A DNA stretch of 64,000 nucleotides from Macrobrachium rosenbergii (GCF_040412425.1 NC_089766.1:11056008-11120007), one strand, 5' to 3'; positions 26,089-38,720 are shown, counted from the stretch's first letter. Program-made: numbers and translations. Notes: generated by a model from the letters alone, not told the origin.

Positions 26089-27903
26089 GTAAGATAACTT
26101 GAAATGGGTAATGATCTCTCCCTTTTTAATCTTTTGGAGGTGACGGAGGCTTCCTCTTACAATTATGTAGATTCCTGATTAGCTCATTAACACAGTAAAT
26201 TACTGTAGTTTGATTTAAATTGTGTGTTATTGATTTAAACTAAACCAAAGTTGAAGGATATTGTCAGGGGCATGATCTGTGTTAAATCAACATTTAAAAA
26301 AGTGTAGTGCATTGCCTGTTTTGTTGATCACGGGTTTAGAATAAGGTTTTCCGTGACTTTGTGTGAACACCGTGGGAAATTGTACAGATGTGCTGCTTAT
26401 GTTTTATTATGGGTACAGTACTGGACTAAGAAATCTTGGATGTTTATGTAGTAAAATAATCAGTATGCCAATTGATTAGTGAATTACTCTCACTGCTTAT
26501 ATAAAGTTGATTTTTTTCTTCAGAGGGGACAAATTTGGCTCTAAATTCCGTCTTAAGGTCAACTGAAGAACTAATGTTTAGATTAGAAACGTTGTGAGTG
26601 TTGAATGTTCAGTACTGTAGTTGTTTGTTGTTATTCTGTAGTAATAGATTCTAATCCTGTGGTGGAAATAATTCGGTCAGAGGTTTGTGGAGGTCCCTTG
26701 TTTTATGCATTATTTGTCATCTAGTTTAATTTTGTAGTTGTTTAAATACAGTATAATATTGTCCATATTCATACAGATATATTTAAAATACACTATAGTT
26801 GTGAGTGCATACATGTTTACTGTAGTTGAAAGATATCTTGAAAAAGGCACTTATCACTTAATGAGTCCCTGAACATGGCAGCTGTTTCTTGGAGCATGTA
26901 TGGATGACATGGCCAAGATTATTGTACAGTTCTTTGCATTGGGCACTACATTGATTAGTACTGTACCACTTTGTAATGTTTATTCTTTCGTTGAGTTTTT
27001 CTGGTTTTAATGTCTGCTTCAGTGTTTTTCCACATTCCACCTTGATAATGAATACTGTGTTGACATCTCCTACATGTCTGAAGAATTCAGACAGGTAAAT
27101 TGTTATCTACAGTGTTTGTAAGTGATTTCTGGATACTGTTGTTACCTAGGAATGTGTCACCAGTGTATAAATTTTTTCTTTAAATTTCCATGATACCACA
27201 GTATTTATAGGTAATTTGCTGAGGAAGACAAAAACTTGCAAAAGTTATTTTTTATTTACTTCTTTACAGATATAGTTTGCTTCTGATTGTACTTTGTATA
27301 ATCTAGCTAACCAAGTCTTGTGTTAGATTTTTTATATGTAATTTACTTACAGTACAATATACAGTATCTTAATTAGTAGTTCATAGAGCGTTTTCTAACA
27401 ATACCCATCTATGAGGATTTAAACAGAAAGATGGAAAGCTAAGATTTATTTTTTCATGACATAACACAAACAACACAAGCCTTTAGAAGTTTTTCATGTC
27501 CAGGTAAAAGTTCTTCCCTTTCTATCTTGTGTGATTGTACCAGGACTACAAAACCTTACTACATAAAAAAATTGGTTGAAAATTTGGATTGTACTAAAAT
27601 GACCTTGAATTTTGTACCCCATTGTCAACATTTTTTTGTTACCTGTGTACCTTGATAAAACTCTTGAGTGTCACTGTCGTGGTTTGATTGTACATTTATT
27701 GTTTGTTTTGTGTGTTAAATGGTTGTAATGTACAGTATACTTGGATTTCTTATTTTAGATTTTGTTATAGGATATTTATTAGTACACATATGACTAGGAT
27801 ATTGCACCATATGTTTAAAGATAATTAGCTGTAAGGAATAACTTCTGTAGCCTAAGGTGTAGCCGGAAGTTATCTTTTACAAACTCACGAGTGATTGCCT
27901 TAG
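26089..27903 (+). other. Intron between A11 and A12
   Basis: 1.8 kb of AT-rich non-coding sequence. Nothing recognised. Confidence 0.6.
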
Positions 27904-28055
27904 GTTGGTTGGAGGCATTAGTGGATCCCATCGGCCGCGATCCCCGCAGGGTAACGTGTCCTGCCATTGATACCATTGCGGATGATACCTTTCAGTACAT
28001 AGTGGCTACGGCCCTTGGTCATCCCCCAGTTGGGGGATTTTCCTGGGATTTGCAG
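27904..28055 (+). CDS. Alternative catalytic exon A12
   Basis: 152 bp: GT completing a Gly codon, then 50 codons. It begins WLEALVDPIGRDPRRVTCP and ends PVGGFSWDLQ with donor CAG|GTACGA. The variable loop is QYIVATALGHP. It differs from all others by DPI in place of DRI and VTCP in place of VVCP. It is unusually GC-rich for the window. Acceptor gagtgattgccttag. It is intact. Confidence 0.9.
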
Positions 28056-28601
28056 GTACGATGAGATATCCAGGGATCATCAGGAAAGTCAAGGTCACTC
28101 TTGTGTGTTAGATTTTCATAGGACAGAAAAGCTACTGGTGATGGGATTCTGTTCATTCACCTATTTTGAACTTCAGGCAGAGCACAGTTCATCCCCAAGG
28201 AAGCTTATTTTGCTAAAAATCAGTAGGTAGAAGGCACATGAAGGATTGTATTATAGTGTGTCCTTTTTCACAGTTTAAAGAAAGAATAAACAAATCGGTA
28301 CATTTATTACATTTCAGGTCAAGTATTCATCTCTTCAGTAAACACCTTTCCTTTGCTTGTTGTTTCAGGACTCTTAAATCATTCACTGAATCTTGATAGT
28401 TTTAGCAGATTAGCTGTGATACCCACTCTATTGAAACTTATCTTTTTTTCTTTTGTTACTGAGGAGAGAACGTTTGTCATCAGGGTCCACACTTGTGCCT
28501 TTGATTATGCTGGTAATATTTTGAAAATTAGACAACAGTTACATGAAGGTTACACATAGGTACTTTTCACATAGAAAGGGTTTGAAGACTTCATGTCACA
28601 G
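28056..28601 (+). other. Intron between A12 and A13
   Basis: 546 bp, the shortest intron of the array. Nothing recognised. Confidence 0.6.
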
Positions 28602-28750
28602 GTTGGTTGGAGCCACTTCTAGACCGGATCGGCCGTGACCCCTCCACCGTTGTATGTCCAGTCATTGAGGTCATTGCTGATGACAACTTCCAGGCTAAGA
28701 TGTCCAAGAGCCGAGACATACAAGTTGGCGGATTCAACTGGGGACTCATT
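28602..28750 (+). CDS. Alternative catalytic exon A13
   Basis: 149 bp: GT completing a Gly codon, then 49 codons. It begins [19 protein letters not shown] and ends QVGGFNWGLI with donor ATT|GTACGA. The variable loop QAKMSKSRDI is basic. VIEVIADDNF has Glu where others have the ID Asp. Acceptor gacttcatgtcacag. It is intact. Confidence 0.92.
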
Positions 28751-29675
28751 GTACGAATTAAGATCTGTTATTTTTCTTTCAATGCCATGGTTAAAAAACT
28801 GCAATTACACTTCATAAATGTTTTTGTAGACACATATACAAAGGCACTAAATTCTTGATATCACACTAAATAGTAATCTTATTACATAGATTCATATTAC
28901 ATTGACACTTGAAGCTTGCCGTTTACTTCTTATTTAACTTTCTTGGCCTGATTGCAGTTTGCTATAATATGCTTTGCAGTTTATACTGTATTCAGTCTGG
29001 TTTTCCATGATAATAAGATTACTATGAAAGATGTACATAATTTAAACAGATGAAAACAAATCTAAAAACTTCAGTTTGTTTCATTTATTTTGGGCTGAGA
29101 GCATTGGAGAATGTGAATCCTTGATTGTCTCGTTTGTGCATAATGAGATTCGCATGTTGTGGTGTGTTGGGATTCCATGTTTCTCCAGCCAAACGGATAA
29201 CTCCATATTTTGTCCTTGCTAATGAAACCTTTTTCTGGGTGAAATTTTTGTCAGCTTTTTTTTCGTATTTATTGGAGTACTCACTGTATTCTTATGTTCT
29301 TATTGTTGGTTTGCATATTTAAAATATTATTTTTAGTTTTTAAATATTGTGCTGTAGGTCTTGAAAAGATAGGAATTATAACCTGTGATGATGGAAAATC
29401 AAAACTCTGAAATGGCATAATATACATATCATATACTGTATTTTGGTTATAGGCCGTTTCTGTTACTTCCTTCCCTCTTACTAATTTCTGCTTCCCAAGG
29501 GGAGACCCATTATAGCCTTTCTGTTTGTATGGTTATGAACATTAAGGTTGCCATTTAAGTTATGTAAACATAGTAATATTTCTTTTAAGGAATTGTGTAT
29601 TTGTTGATGACCTATGTTAACAAATGGCCCTATGTCAGTTCAGTAGTAGAACAGCAGCTCCTTCTTGTACTGTAG
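28751..29675 (+). other. Intron between A13 and A14
   Basis: 925 bp of non-coding sequence. Nothing recognised. Confidence 0.6.
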
Positions 29676-29818
29676 GCTGGCTGGAACCGCTCTTAGATCG
29701 CATTGGGCGCAACTGGACATCTGCAGTAACTCCTGTTATAGACGTAATCGGAGATGATTCCCTAGAATATACATATTCCTCTTTTGTTGCTGTTGGAGGC
29801 TTTGATTGGAACCTTCAG
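29676..29818 (+). CDS. Alternative catalytic exon A14 (last of the array)
   Basis: 143 bp: GC completing a Gly codon, then 47 codons, the shortest member. It begins [19 protein letters not shown] and ends AVGGFDWNLQ with donor CAG|GTAGCC. The variable loop is EYTYSSFV. It contains an NWT sequon, and Thr replaces the usual Cys. Acceptor ttcttgtactgtag. It is intact. The next coding exon is constitutive, 2.6 kb downstream. Confidence 0.92.
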
Positions 29819-32421
29819 GTAGCCAATAGTAACATTTGTCCGCATGGATATTCCCAGAGCAACTGTATAATCGTACCTTGTAGGATGCCCCTTCTCCACA
29901 TTAATTTTTAGTACAGTATCTCCTTTTAGACATTTGAGTAAAGAACAGTCATTGGTAACAATGAATGTTAATCCTGTCTGCCTCACCTTTGCATTTTTTG
30001 TATTTACTTGTCTGTACTTGTGGTAGCTAATAAAACTTTTTGTTGAGGCTGTGGAGACCACTGCCTTTGCATATGTCAAGTTTTCTTTTCAGTTGTGTTT
30101 GACTGCTCTTGCATCTTTTGGCAGTTTAGTTCAGTGCTCTTTTTTTTTTTATTACTTGCACCATTTCTAAATACTGTACATATTCCTTATCAGATATCAC
30201 AAATGGATCTCTCAATATCTGATTTATAGTTGGGAATAATTACAGTATGTTGGCAATGGATCAGAGTCCATTTCTCTTCTGATTTGTTTTGTATAATAAA
30301 AGTTGTTGAACTAGTGTAGGAGAACAATGTTTATGGCCTTTTTCAATAGGTATGATAGCTGTTTGTATGTCAGTTAGAGACGTTGGTATTCATATAAGAA
30401 TACCCAGGAAGCAGTTCTTGAAGATCAGATAAATACTCCCACAAATTGGTGTAGTTTTTAGTAGACATGAATACTTTTTTTGCTGTGTAGTAACTACTTT
30501 ACTTTGGATTTTTAAGACCAACATGTGTTAGTTATTTTTCAAGCTACAGTAGTAGTATTTTGGATTGGTGTGTTAATGGCAATTACAGTATAGCTTTTGA
30601 AGAGTGGATAGAAATCTTATATACTCTTTTAGGGTATTAAAAGTGAAATTTGGTGCAAGCCAAATGTCAGCAAGTATTATGGTGTCTACCTTTAAACATG
30701 AAGTCTTGTTACAAACGTTATTTTTCATTGGTGATTTCGGAAATAATAAAATTTAAGATGCTATTCTCCTACTTTAGTTCTTTTTAGTTTTTAATTTAGC
30801 AGAGAATGTTGAAGCATAGTTTACCTTTTATGTCTTTGCACGTACTGTACAGCAAAATGAGTGTTTTGCATGTCTAAATCTGATTTATGTGTTTGGTTAA
30901 CATCTAATCTGAAAAGTAAACAAGGTCCCATTCACTAATGTTAGGTTAATTTTAAAAGAATTACCCAACCATGCACTAGACAAGTTTTGGTGCAGTGTTT
31001 GGACTTTCATACAATACACTAGATTCAAATGGCTCAGTCCCCAGTGTGCATTTACATTTTTATTTCCATGTTTTGTTAATATTCCATTATGTCCGTGTAC
31101 ACTTGTTTGTGTAGTGTCACTTTCTTAGTTCGTAGCAAAACTGATTTATTTATACTGCGTAATAATTGTTGTCCTGTGAAGTTCCAGGTTGTCTACAGTA
31201 ACGGACTACTGTACGTGCAACCGGTGTTGTGATTCATGTTTCCCTTTTTTTCGTTCAGCACTACTGTGCAGCTCATGAAAAATGAAGGGAAAGGTCTTCT
31301 TCATTTGCAAATGAAATATATTGTAAAGATATTCTTCCTTCTTGCTATTCACAAAGGATGTCATTACTGTACAGAAAAAGATATAAAACATAATTGTTTA
31401 AAGCTTTTATGTATGTACACAGTATATTTATATATATATAAGTATTTATATGTTTTAGTATATACTGTACTGTATATATGCATAGTTATTTATGCACTTG
31501 CTGTCGTGTGTGGCTTGCTAAAAATAGTGTTTGAATGATGATTTCTTTTGAAAAGCTCCTAGTTTGTCTCGTTAAATGAAAATTTTCGTATTTTCAACAT
31601 TTTGTTTTTTGATAAGCAGCAATGTACTGCATATCTTTGGTAAACATTGCTTTTTCACTATACAGTGTAATAATATAACTTGGGAAAGCGTGTGATTTGA
31701 ATGTTTTCTGTAATTTAAAATTAGAGGTAGCAGTTATTTTTTAGTACAGCAAATTCAATCATTTACAAGTGCTGATTCGGGGCAGTGTAGATATTCCTAT
31801 TAGATATTTAGATATTTCTTGCAGTATTATTCTTATAAATTGCTTTTTCCATTCTTAAAGAAATATCATTCAGGCAGCTATTGTTTTCTCTAAGTTCTTG
31901 GGCACAAATTGCTTGCATGATATATCTGCTAAACTAAATTGAATTGCATGTTTTCTTTTTTCTGATTTTCTTAAGCTGTCCATAAATTTGGATGAATCCA
32001 AAGGTAATTGCATTAGACCCTAAGAAAATAATCTTTAAAGTGCATTTTCTTCCATATGTTCAAAAGCTATAACTGCTGGAATAAGTTTATATACAAGAAG
32101 ATGCTCACTTACACACACTCACACACACACTCACTCACTCACACTTTTTATAAACTCTTAATACGAATTTTAAAAAGTTTCTGAACCCTTTTAAGTTTTT
32201 TGTATTTGTTTTACCATTTTGAAATTATGTTTTGTATAATGAACAGCAGAATTGCTATTAAATTAGTGTTGTTGTTTAAATTTGATGATTGACTCACTGT
32301 CATTTTGTTTTTTGTACTAAATGGTATTTTTCAGCAAAAAAATAATTGAGTACAGTACAGTACTGTGCATATTTTTTAATCTTGATTAATCTGTGATTTT
32401 TCTTCATGGTGGCCATGACAG
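29819..32421 (+). other. Intron between A14 and the first constitutive exon
   Basis: 2.6 kb of AT-rich non-coding sequence with a CA/CT-type run near 32110-32150. No cassette copy found. Confidence 0.65.
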
Positions 32422-32604
32422 TTTAACTGGCATGCCATACCTCAAAGAGAGCGTGCACGTCACCAACATCCCGCTGAACCTGTACAGTCGCCAACTATGG
32501 CTGGTGGTCTCTTTGCCATTGACAAAGCCTTTTTCGAAAGACTGGGAACTTACGACTCTGGATTTGACATATGGGGTGGAGAAAATCTTGAATTATCTTT
32601 TAAG
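32422..32604 (+). CDS. Constitutive catalytic exon with the WGGE motif
   Basis: 183 bp, 61 codons, phase 0 at both ends. It begins FNWHAIPQRE, continuing the segment that every array exon leaves at GGFxWxL. It contains SPTMAGGLFAIDKAFF and DIWGGENLELSF, the Gal/GalNAc-T motif of this family that helps form the nucleotide-sugar and acceptor sites. The acceptor ccatgacag is moderate; the donor is AAG|GTTAGT. If the whole array were skipped, the base left over from the previous exon would make NTT-TAA, an immediate stop. Confidence 0.95.
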
Positions 32605-33084
32605 GTTAGTAAGATATAAGTTCATGTTGCTAGTTTTAGATAATATTAGAACAGAAGAATTTTATGTACCTTTAACTGATATGTCTTTAGTAATACTTTG
32701 GTAATGACTTTTCAGAGTGGGTAAGTGTATATATTTCAGTGTTTTAACAAGAGCTTATAGAAGGTAATTTTATACCTTCTTGGTAATTGTTGCTTGTAGT
32801 TTTGTTAGTCTATCTGACATTATTGGTAATTTTTAAGACTCTTATCAGTTTTTATTACAGTAATCATAAATTAATTGATGTTTGTACTACATTATAAAAG
32901 TGCATATTGTTCATTTCTTTGTTTGTTGTTGATATTTTCTGAAGTGTGAACATTTGCTGTAGACAAAGCGATCTTGAACCATTTAATTATTTTTTGCAAA
33001 AAATACCATCTTAATATTCAGAAAATTTGCTTTTGATGAGCAATATAAAATTAAAAATCCAATCATTCTTTTTCTTGTCAACAG
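32605..33084 (+). other. Intron
   Basis: 480 bp, AT-rich, ending in a strong polypyrimidine acceptor (ttctttttcttgtcaacag). Nothing else seen. Confidence 0.8.
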
Positions 33085-33270
33085 ACTTGGATGTGTGGAG
33101 GCACCCTGGAAATTGTCCCCTGTTCTCATGTGGGTCACATATTCAGGAAAAGATCCCCATACAAGTGGCGATCTGGGGTCAATGTTCTGAAGAGGAATTC
33201 CATTCGATTAGCAGAAGTGTGGTTGGACGAATACAAGAAATACTACTATGAGCGAATTGGCTATGATTTG
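33085..33270 (+). CDS. Constitutive catalytic exon with the metal-binding His
   Basis: 186 bp, 62 codons, phase 0 at both ends. It begins [20 protein letters not shown]. The His of VGHIFR is the third Mn2+ ligand of GalNAc-Ts (with the DxH residues upstream). RKRSPYKW follows and forms the flexible catalytic loop region. [15 protein letters not shown] is the conserved late catalytic-domain helix. Donor TTG|GTAGGC. Confidence 0.95.
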
Positions 33271-33466
33271 GTAGGCCTTCAAAATTCAGCACAGTATAGA
33301 TGTTGATTTCTGTTGACACTTTTGTTTATCACTTTCTTAATATGGGTTTTGTGGGGTGTGTTTGGTATAAGGTGGCTGCCTTATTGTTATTGGTTTAACA
33401 AGATCACTGAGGCACATTTCCAGCCTCTCACTGGGCCTGCCTGAAGGCTTTGTTCTTAAACGAGAG

Positions 33467-33610
33467 GTGGAAATCGGTGCAAGATTAAAGTTAAAGTAGT
33501 TGGAGAGCTAGATGGGAAGAGACCCAAGGGAACATGTAAAAAATAATATGCTGAAATCAGTAGAGCTGAGGAGAAGCAACTCTACAACAAAAGACCTTAA
33601 TGGTACCCTC
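33467..33610 (+). repeat. Interspersed repeat, copy 1
   Basis: Shares a diverged block (gaagagacccaagggaacatg, then an agtagagctg section) with 38570-38720 (gaaataagaccaaagggaacagg, agtgcagctg). Both are in the same orientation. Type unknown; boundaries approximate. Confidence 0.4.
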
Positions 33611-34479
33611 CTTACATAGGGTAACAGTTTACTTTCGTCCTTCTAGATGTAATTAAATCAGGATTTTCACCTTAACAGTAATCTAGCTTTTACAATTCAG
33701 TACCATTATAAGGTCACCACTGACTGCTTGTTCTATAATATTATTATGACAGTGATGATAACTCCTTTCATACTTAACCCCTTAAAGTGAAATCTGATGT
33801 TAAAATATTAGTGATAATAATGATGATGGTTGATACTCTTATGCAGGAAACCTAAAGCCTATGAACTTACTTAGCAAGCTTCCACAGAATAAAACTCCAG
33901 TACTGTATTTGAAAAAAATAAGAAATTCAGCTGAATGCAGCATAATGTGTGCATTAAAAACAGTATGGAGTTGATTGTATAAAATAACAAATAACAATTC
34001 AACTGTTGAATAAATAAAAGCTAAAAAAATAAAAGAAATGAAGAAAGTTGTGCTTGTTACCTCTTAAGCAAGGCATTGCAAATGCTAGACAATAGGCAGC
34101 TATTGGTTTGAGAACTTAAGTTAAATGGTCACCACTTTTAGAGGTACAGATATTCCAATCAGTTAATTAAAATGCTATTAGTGGATAAGATGTTGAGCAG
34201 CCACCAATTACTTTGTATCTGCCTTATGAAATCTTTTTAATAATTAATTCAAGTAGCTAATTGGTATTGTGCTGCTTGTTAGTACAAATAATATTTCTAC
34301 AAGTGTAGTTAGTCTATTGGTTATTTTATGAACAAAAACCATATTAGTAGTATGAACTGGATGAAATGATCTTGATCATATGAATAATTTCCATATGATA
34401 GATTTTATATATCTTTACTCGTGGGTCTAATTTGGTTAAGCCATTCAAGGTTTTGAGATAACATTATGCTTAGTATTAC

Positions 34480-34481
<2 letters not shown>

Positions 34482-34525
<44 letters not shown>
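34482..34525. repeat. (CT)n microsatellite
   Basis: About 22 CT units. Confidence 0.95.
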
Positions 34526-34527
<2 letters not shown>

Positions 34528-34828
34528 CATATCGTACCTTTAATCTCTCTCTGGCATATCGTACCTTTAAACTGGATGCTTTTTATTGAATGTTTTCAGA
34601 TGAAAAAAGGCTTTTGGTTAAAGTGAACCATAGTTTGCCTTTTGACATCTCACATTGTTGCATAAAAGGGACATTTGAGGAAAAGGTTTTTGTGTTTGGT
34701 ATTCATTTTCACATAATTCACATGGCATAATGAAGTTTTAATGCAATGAAACTTTATATGAATTGTGTTATTTGTTGAATTTACTGCTTACATAAGATGA
34801 CAAGGAAATGACAAAATTTGTTTTGCAG

Positions 34829-34957
34829 GGTGACTTTGGCGATGTGTCAGATCGGAAGAAGTTGCGTCAGGATCTGGGGTGCAAATCGTTCAAGTGGTAT
34901 TTAGATAATGTTTATCCAGAGCTCTTTGTACCTGGTGATGCTGTAGCCTCAGGCGAG
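34829..34957 (+). CDS. Constitutive exon ending the catalytic domain
   Basis: 129 bp, 43 codons, phase 0 at both ends. It begins [20 protein letters not shown] and contains [12 protein letters not shown], the conserved end of the GalNAc-T catalytic domain. It finishes in the linker ([10 protein letters not shown]) to the lectin domain. Strong acceptor aatttgttttgcag; donor GAG|GTGAGT. It feeds into either alternative lectin exon, both phase 0. Confidence 0.95.
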
Positions 34958-37900
34958 GTGAGTTTTCTTAGCAATTGTGAATTTATGCAACTTGCCTCTG
35001 TTTTGTTTTGCTAACACAGTAATCATTTACTCTTGAGTTGAACACTTCAGTTTTGCACAGTTTGTTTTGATATGAATTTGAAAGTCATTATCTCAATATT
35101 AGTGACTGCTAAGAAGAGATAACTACTGTCACTGTTAAGATATGTACAGTATATATTGTGAAAATTACTATAACCTAAAAGTTCAGGTGCTTTATATTGT
35201 ATCATGCTTTCATACCAGACATGATCCCTACTGGAAAGAACAAGTCAGTTGTGTTTATTACCAAATAGTCATTTTTTGTATGGTAACATAATTTTATAAT
35301 TTTTTATTACATTATTATTTGTTGGACTTTTTGCATTGAAATGCAATTATAAAGTAGAATTGCAAGTCAGCAGATGAAAATTCTGTATAAACAGTTGTCA
35401 TTTGCTTTGTGAAAGATTGAGGTGAATAAAATCGTTGTTAAATTGGTACATATAGACAACCTGTAATCGTTGATAAAATTTTCTAAAGCACCTGAACGTT
35501 TAAGAAAGATTTGCATTGATAGTAATGATTTGTACTCATTTTTATCATTTTGAGTAAATTCCTAATGTTGGATAGGTAGAAAAGCTGTTTCTGAAATTTG
35601 TTCTTAATTTTGTACTCTTGGTACATTTAGCAGAACAATTTGTTTGAGTGATGGTAATACTTTTAATGTCACAAAATCTTTTATTTTGCTGAAATTAAGA
35701 GATTCAGGTTTAAAGTAATGCTTATATGAATTTCCTTTTGAATTCTCATTTGTAAAACCTTAAAAATATGGTGCATACATTGATATGTTAATTCTTGAAG
35801 TGTTTTCTGGAAAAATAGCCAGATAACTTATTGGTTTTTTTATGTTTCTTAAAAGTAATATATCATGTTAAAAGTTACTGATCACATATGATTGCTGTAT
35901 GTAAAATAACATTGTACATAATACAGTACAACAATCTCTAACATAAAGAATTGACAGACATGCAGTATAGGAATGACAGAGCTTTTCAGTGGTTAGTGAA
36001 ATAATTTCTTTGAATCACTTGTTTGCAATGTTTAGTTATGCATTGTTTTTCAGTGTTGATTATTATAATTTCAAAATTATTCGCTACTGAGACATCTGTT
36101 CCTCATTTGTGTCTCATGATCACATTTACTATTTCAGATATTAACAGTATTTTATGTAATTATTTTATGTATCATGTTTGTCTTCTACTAATATTTTTGT
36201 GCGTTACTCTTAGCAAATATTCAAGATGTGTAGAGAAATTAAGTCCATTTCCAGTGTAAGGGATACAGTAGTGTTATTCTTAGTTTTCGGCAAAAACTCT
36301 TGAATATCATTTGCGGCAGTTCTTTTTCTGGAAATTTATTTGCTAACACCACTTAGTTTTGTCACCCTATACAACTGTAGTTTCTTTTGCATGTGACTGC
36401 TGACTTTCTTAGTACAGTATTAACAAAAGTTCTATTACTGGGTTCTTATTAAAGTTTCAAGCTTGACCTGTTTGAACTAGTTGTCCATAATGGTCGTACA
36501 CTGGTTCAGTTCAGGGAAAAAAATATGTAATGTGCTTTTGTTTGTATTTGTACATATGGTTATGGGCTGACAAAAATAAGGCTTCTAACACGAGTGTGGG
36601 AGTTAATGCACATGTGCTTCCTTACTTTGATCCTTTTTCTTTGATAGTGACTCCACACATATCATTCTTAGCCCTTCCGTTTGAATTTTTTATGCTTTCA
36701 TACAGATTTTGTGTGTATTTTGTGTTGTGTGTGACATAGGAAAGGGTAGATTTAATTTGGTTTGAATATTTTGGTTTCTGGCATTTCATTCAAAACACCG
36801 TTGGCATAAGAACCCCTGCTCAATTTGAATTGATCTCCAAGTTGAACTCCATACAGCTTGCATTAGTCACGTATAGGATAGGCTGTCCTGACACAGTCAT
36901 TGGTGGTATTAGAACACTGGAATCATAGTATAGAAATATAATATTGTCAGTTTAATTTTTCTGAGTAGGGTAGAAATGGCAAATATTTGGGTAAACGGTA
37001 AAGTAGATCCATGTAGTGATTATTGAAAGGCTTCAACTAGTGCTTCTCCACATTGCATATTCCTGTACAGTATAAGGTTAGTAAGGCACCTGTGTTGGTC
37101 AACCATTTCCCACTCCAGGGTTGATAAGTGTGACTTTTGTATTTTTAAAAGTTCTCGTTTGTTTAGTACAGTATATTAGTAAGTTCTTACTTGTTTTGAA
37201 GTTTGGAGGGATGTAATTGATGATAGCAGTGTAATTTGCAAGTTATTCGAGTTCTGCTAGCAGAATTAATATTATAACGCTATGGAACATGGGTATATCT
37301 TTTCATTTACTTTCTAAATTTACAAGCAAGACAGGCAAAGAAAGATAGATGTAGGTTTTTAGGTATACTATTAATGTTTAAATACAAGCTTCTTGTGCTT
37401 TATTTTTAAATCTGTGTAATCACAAATGCAATACAGTACAAGGGTAAATTGCACTGGGGCTCAAGAAGGTTCAAGAATTGTTAAGATTTTTATGGGGTTT
37501 GAATTACTGTAGGTAGAAATTTCTTGCATACTTGTCATTAGTTACATTTTATTCTAGCTTAATTTTTTAATTGTAAAACAGTTCGATAAACAGGAAGATG
37601 ACCGTATGTAGATATTTACAGCATCAAACCAAGCGTATGTTTCAAGTTTTAATGTAAAACTTGCACAAGAATTTTTATATGCCATAACTTGGGTGTGAGC
37701 CAACAGTTGCTTAACAGGGTACAGTACAGCTGTACCTGCTTTAGATCTCACAATCATAATTTTGGTCTGAGATGTAAGACATTTCTAGGAATCTTTCAAG
37801 CGAATCCTGTGGGAGTGTACTGTCACTTAGCAGTAGTACTCAACTACTTCATGGTCGTAATCATGCAGTCAAGTCAGATTTGACCACCATGCCTTATTGG

Positions 37901-38569
37901 TCTCATCGTTATAGAGCAAAATGACAGTTTATTGTAGGTCAGTTTTGTGAGAGTTTAATGTTTTAAGTCTGTGATCCAATTAGCCTACCTTGTTTTACAG
38001 TATTGATTATAGCTTGAATACTGTAATTTGATTGCTACATTTCAATGTAAGAAAATGCATATGCTGTGGATACTTCATAAAATTGATGAATACTTCTCAT
38101 CAGCCAAGTTTGCTTTAATTAAAATAATAAACTTATCACCAACAATTCTTGGTTCAGAATCTGTGTGGTCAAGGTAAAATCTTTTAATGCTTGATACACA
38201 ATAAGTGGGAGCTTTGTCGCTGTGTTATGTTAACATGAATGACGGGTGAATGAACTGCAAAAATGTCAGGCGTGCATGTTTGTTTACCAGCTAACAAAAC
38301 CTTTCTGTTCCCTCCAACTTGAAGATATCTGTCTTCGCAGATGACTTTTTCATCACGTTACTCTGCCACAGGTACATGTATTTAAAAGCACAGTGACTAA
38401 TATACGGTGATGTGAATTTATGCCAGCTTCGGATGTATGACAGTAATTTTGCAAAAATAAGCAAGTTAGTCATCATTCCTGTAAAGTAATTTAATGAAAC
38501 GTCTGAATCACTTAGCTAAGGCTCCATTGAGGCTCATATGTATCATTTGCTAAAATGAAAGTTGAATGT

Positions 38570-38720
38570 GGACCAAAATCAATTCAAAATTAGACAGGCT
38601 AGTGAAATAAGACCAAAGGGAACAGGTGACAAGTACAGGACAAGGCAGAAAGCAGTGCAGCTGCAGTCAAAGGGATGATGCTCTGGAGAAGGTTTAAGTA
38701 TCATCTAATGTGTGCCGTAG
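38570..38720 (+). repeat. Interspersed repeat, copy 2
   Basis: Diverged match to 33467-33610. Boundaries approximate; class unknown. Confidence 0.4.

Larger units (their letters stand above)
33271..34828 (+). other. Intron
   Basis: 1.6 kb. It contains an interspersed repeat copy (33467-33610) and a (CT)n array (34482-34525). The array is followed by a 25-bp duplication of tctctctggcatatcgtacc. Confidence 0.65.
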
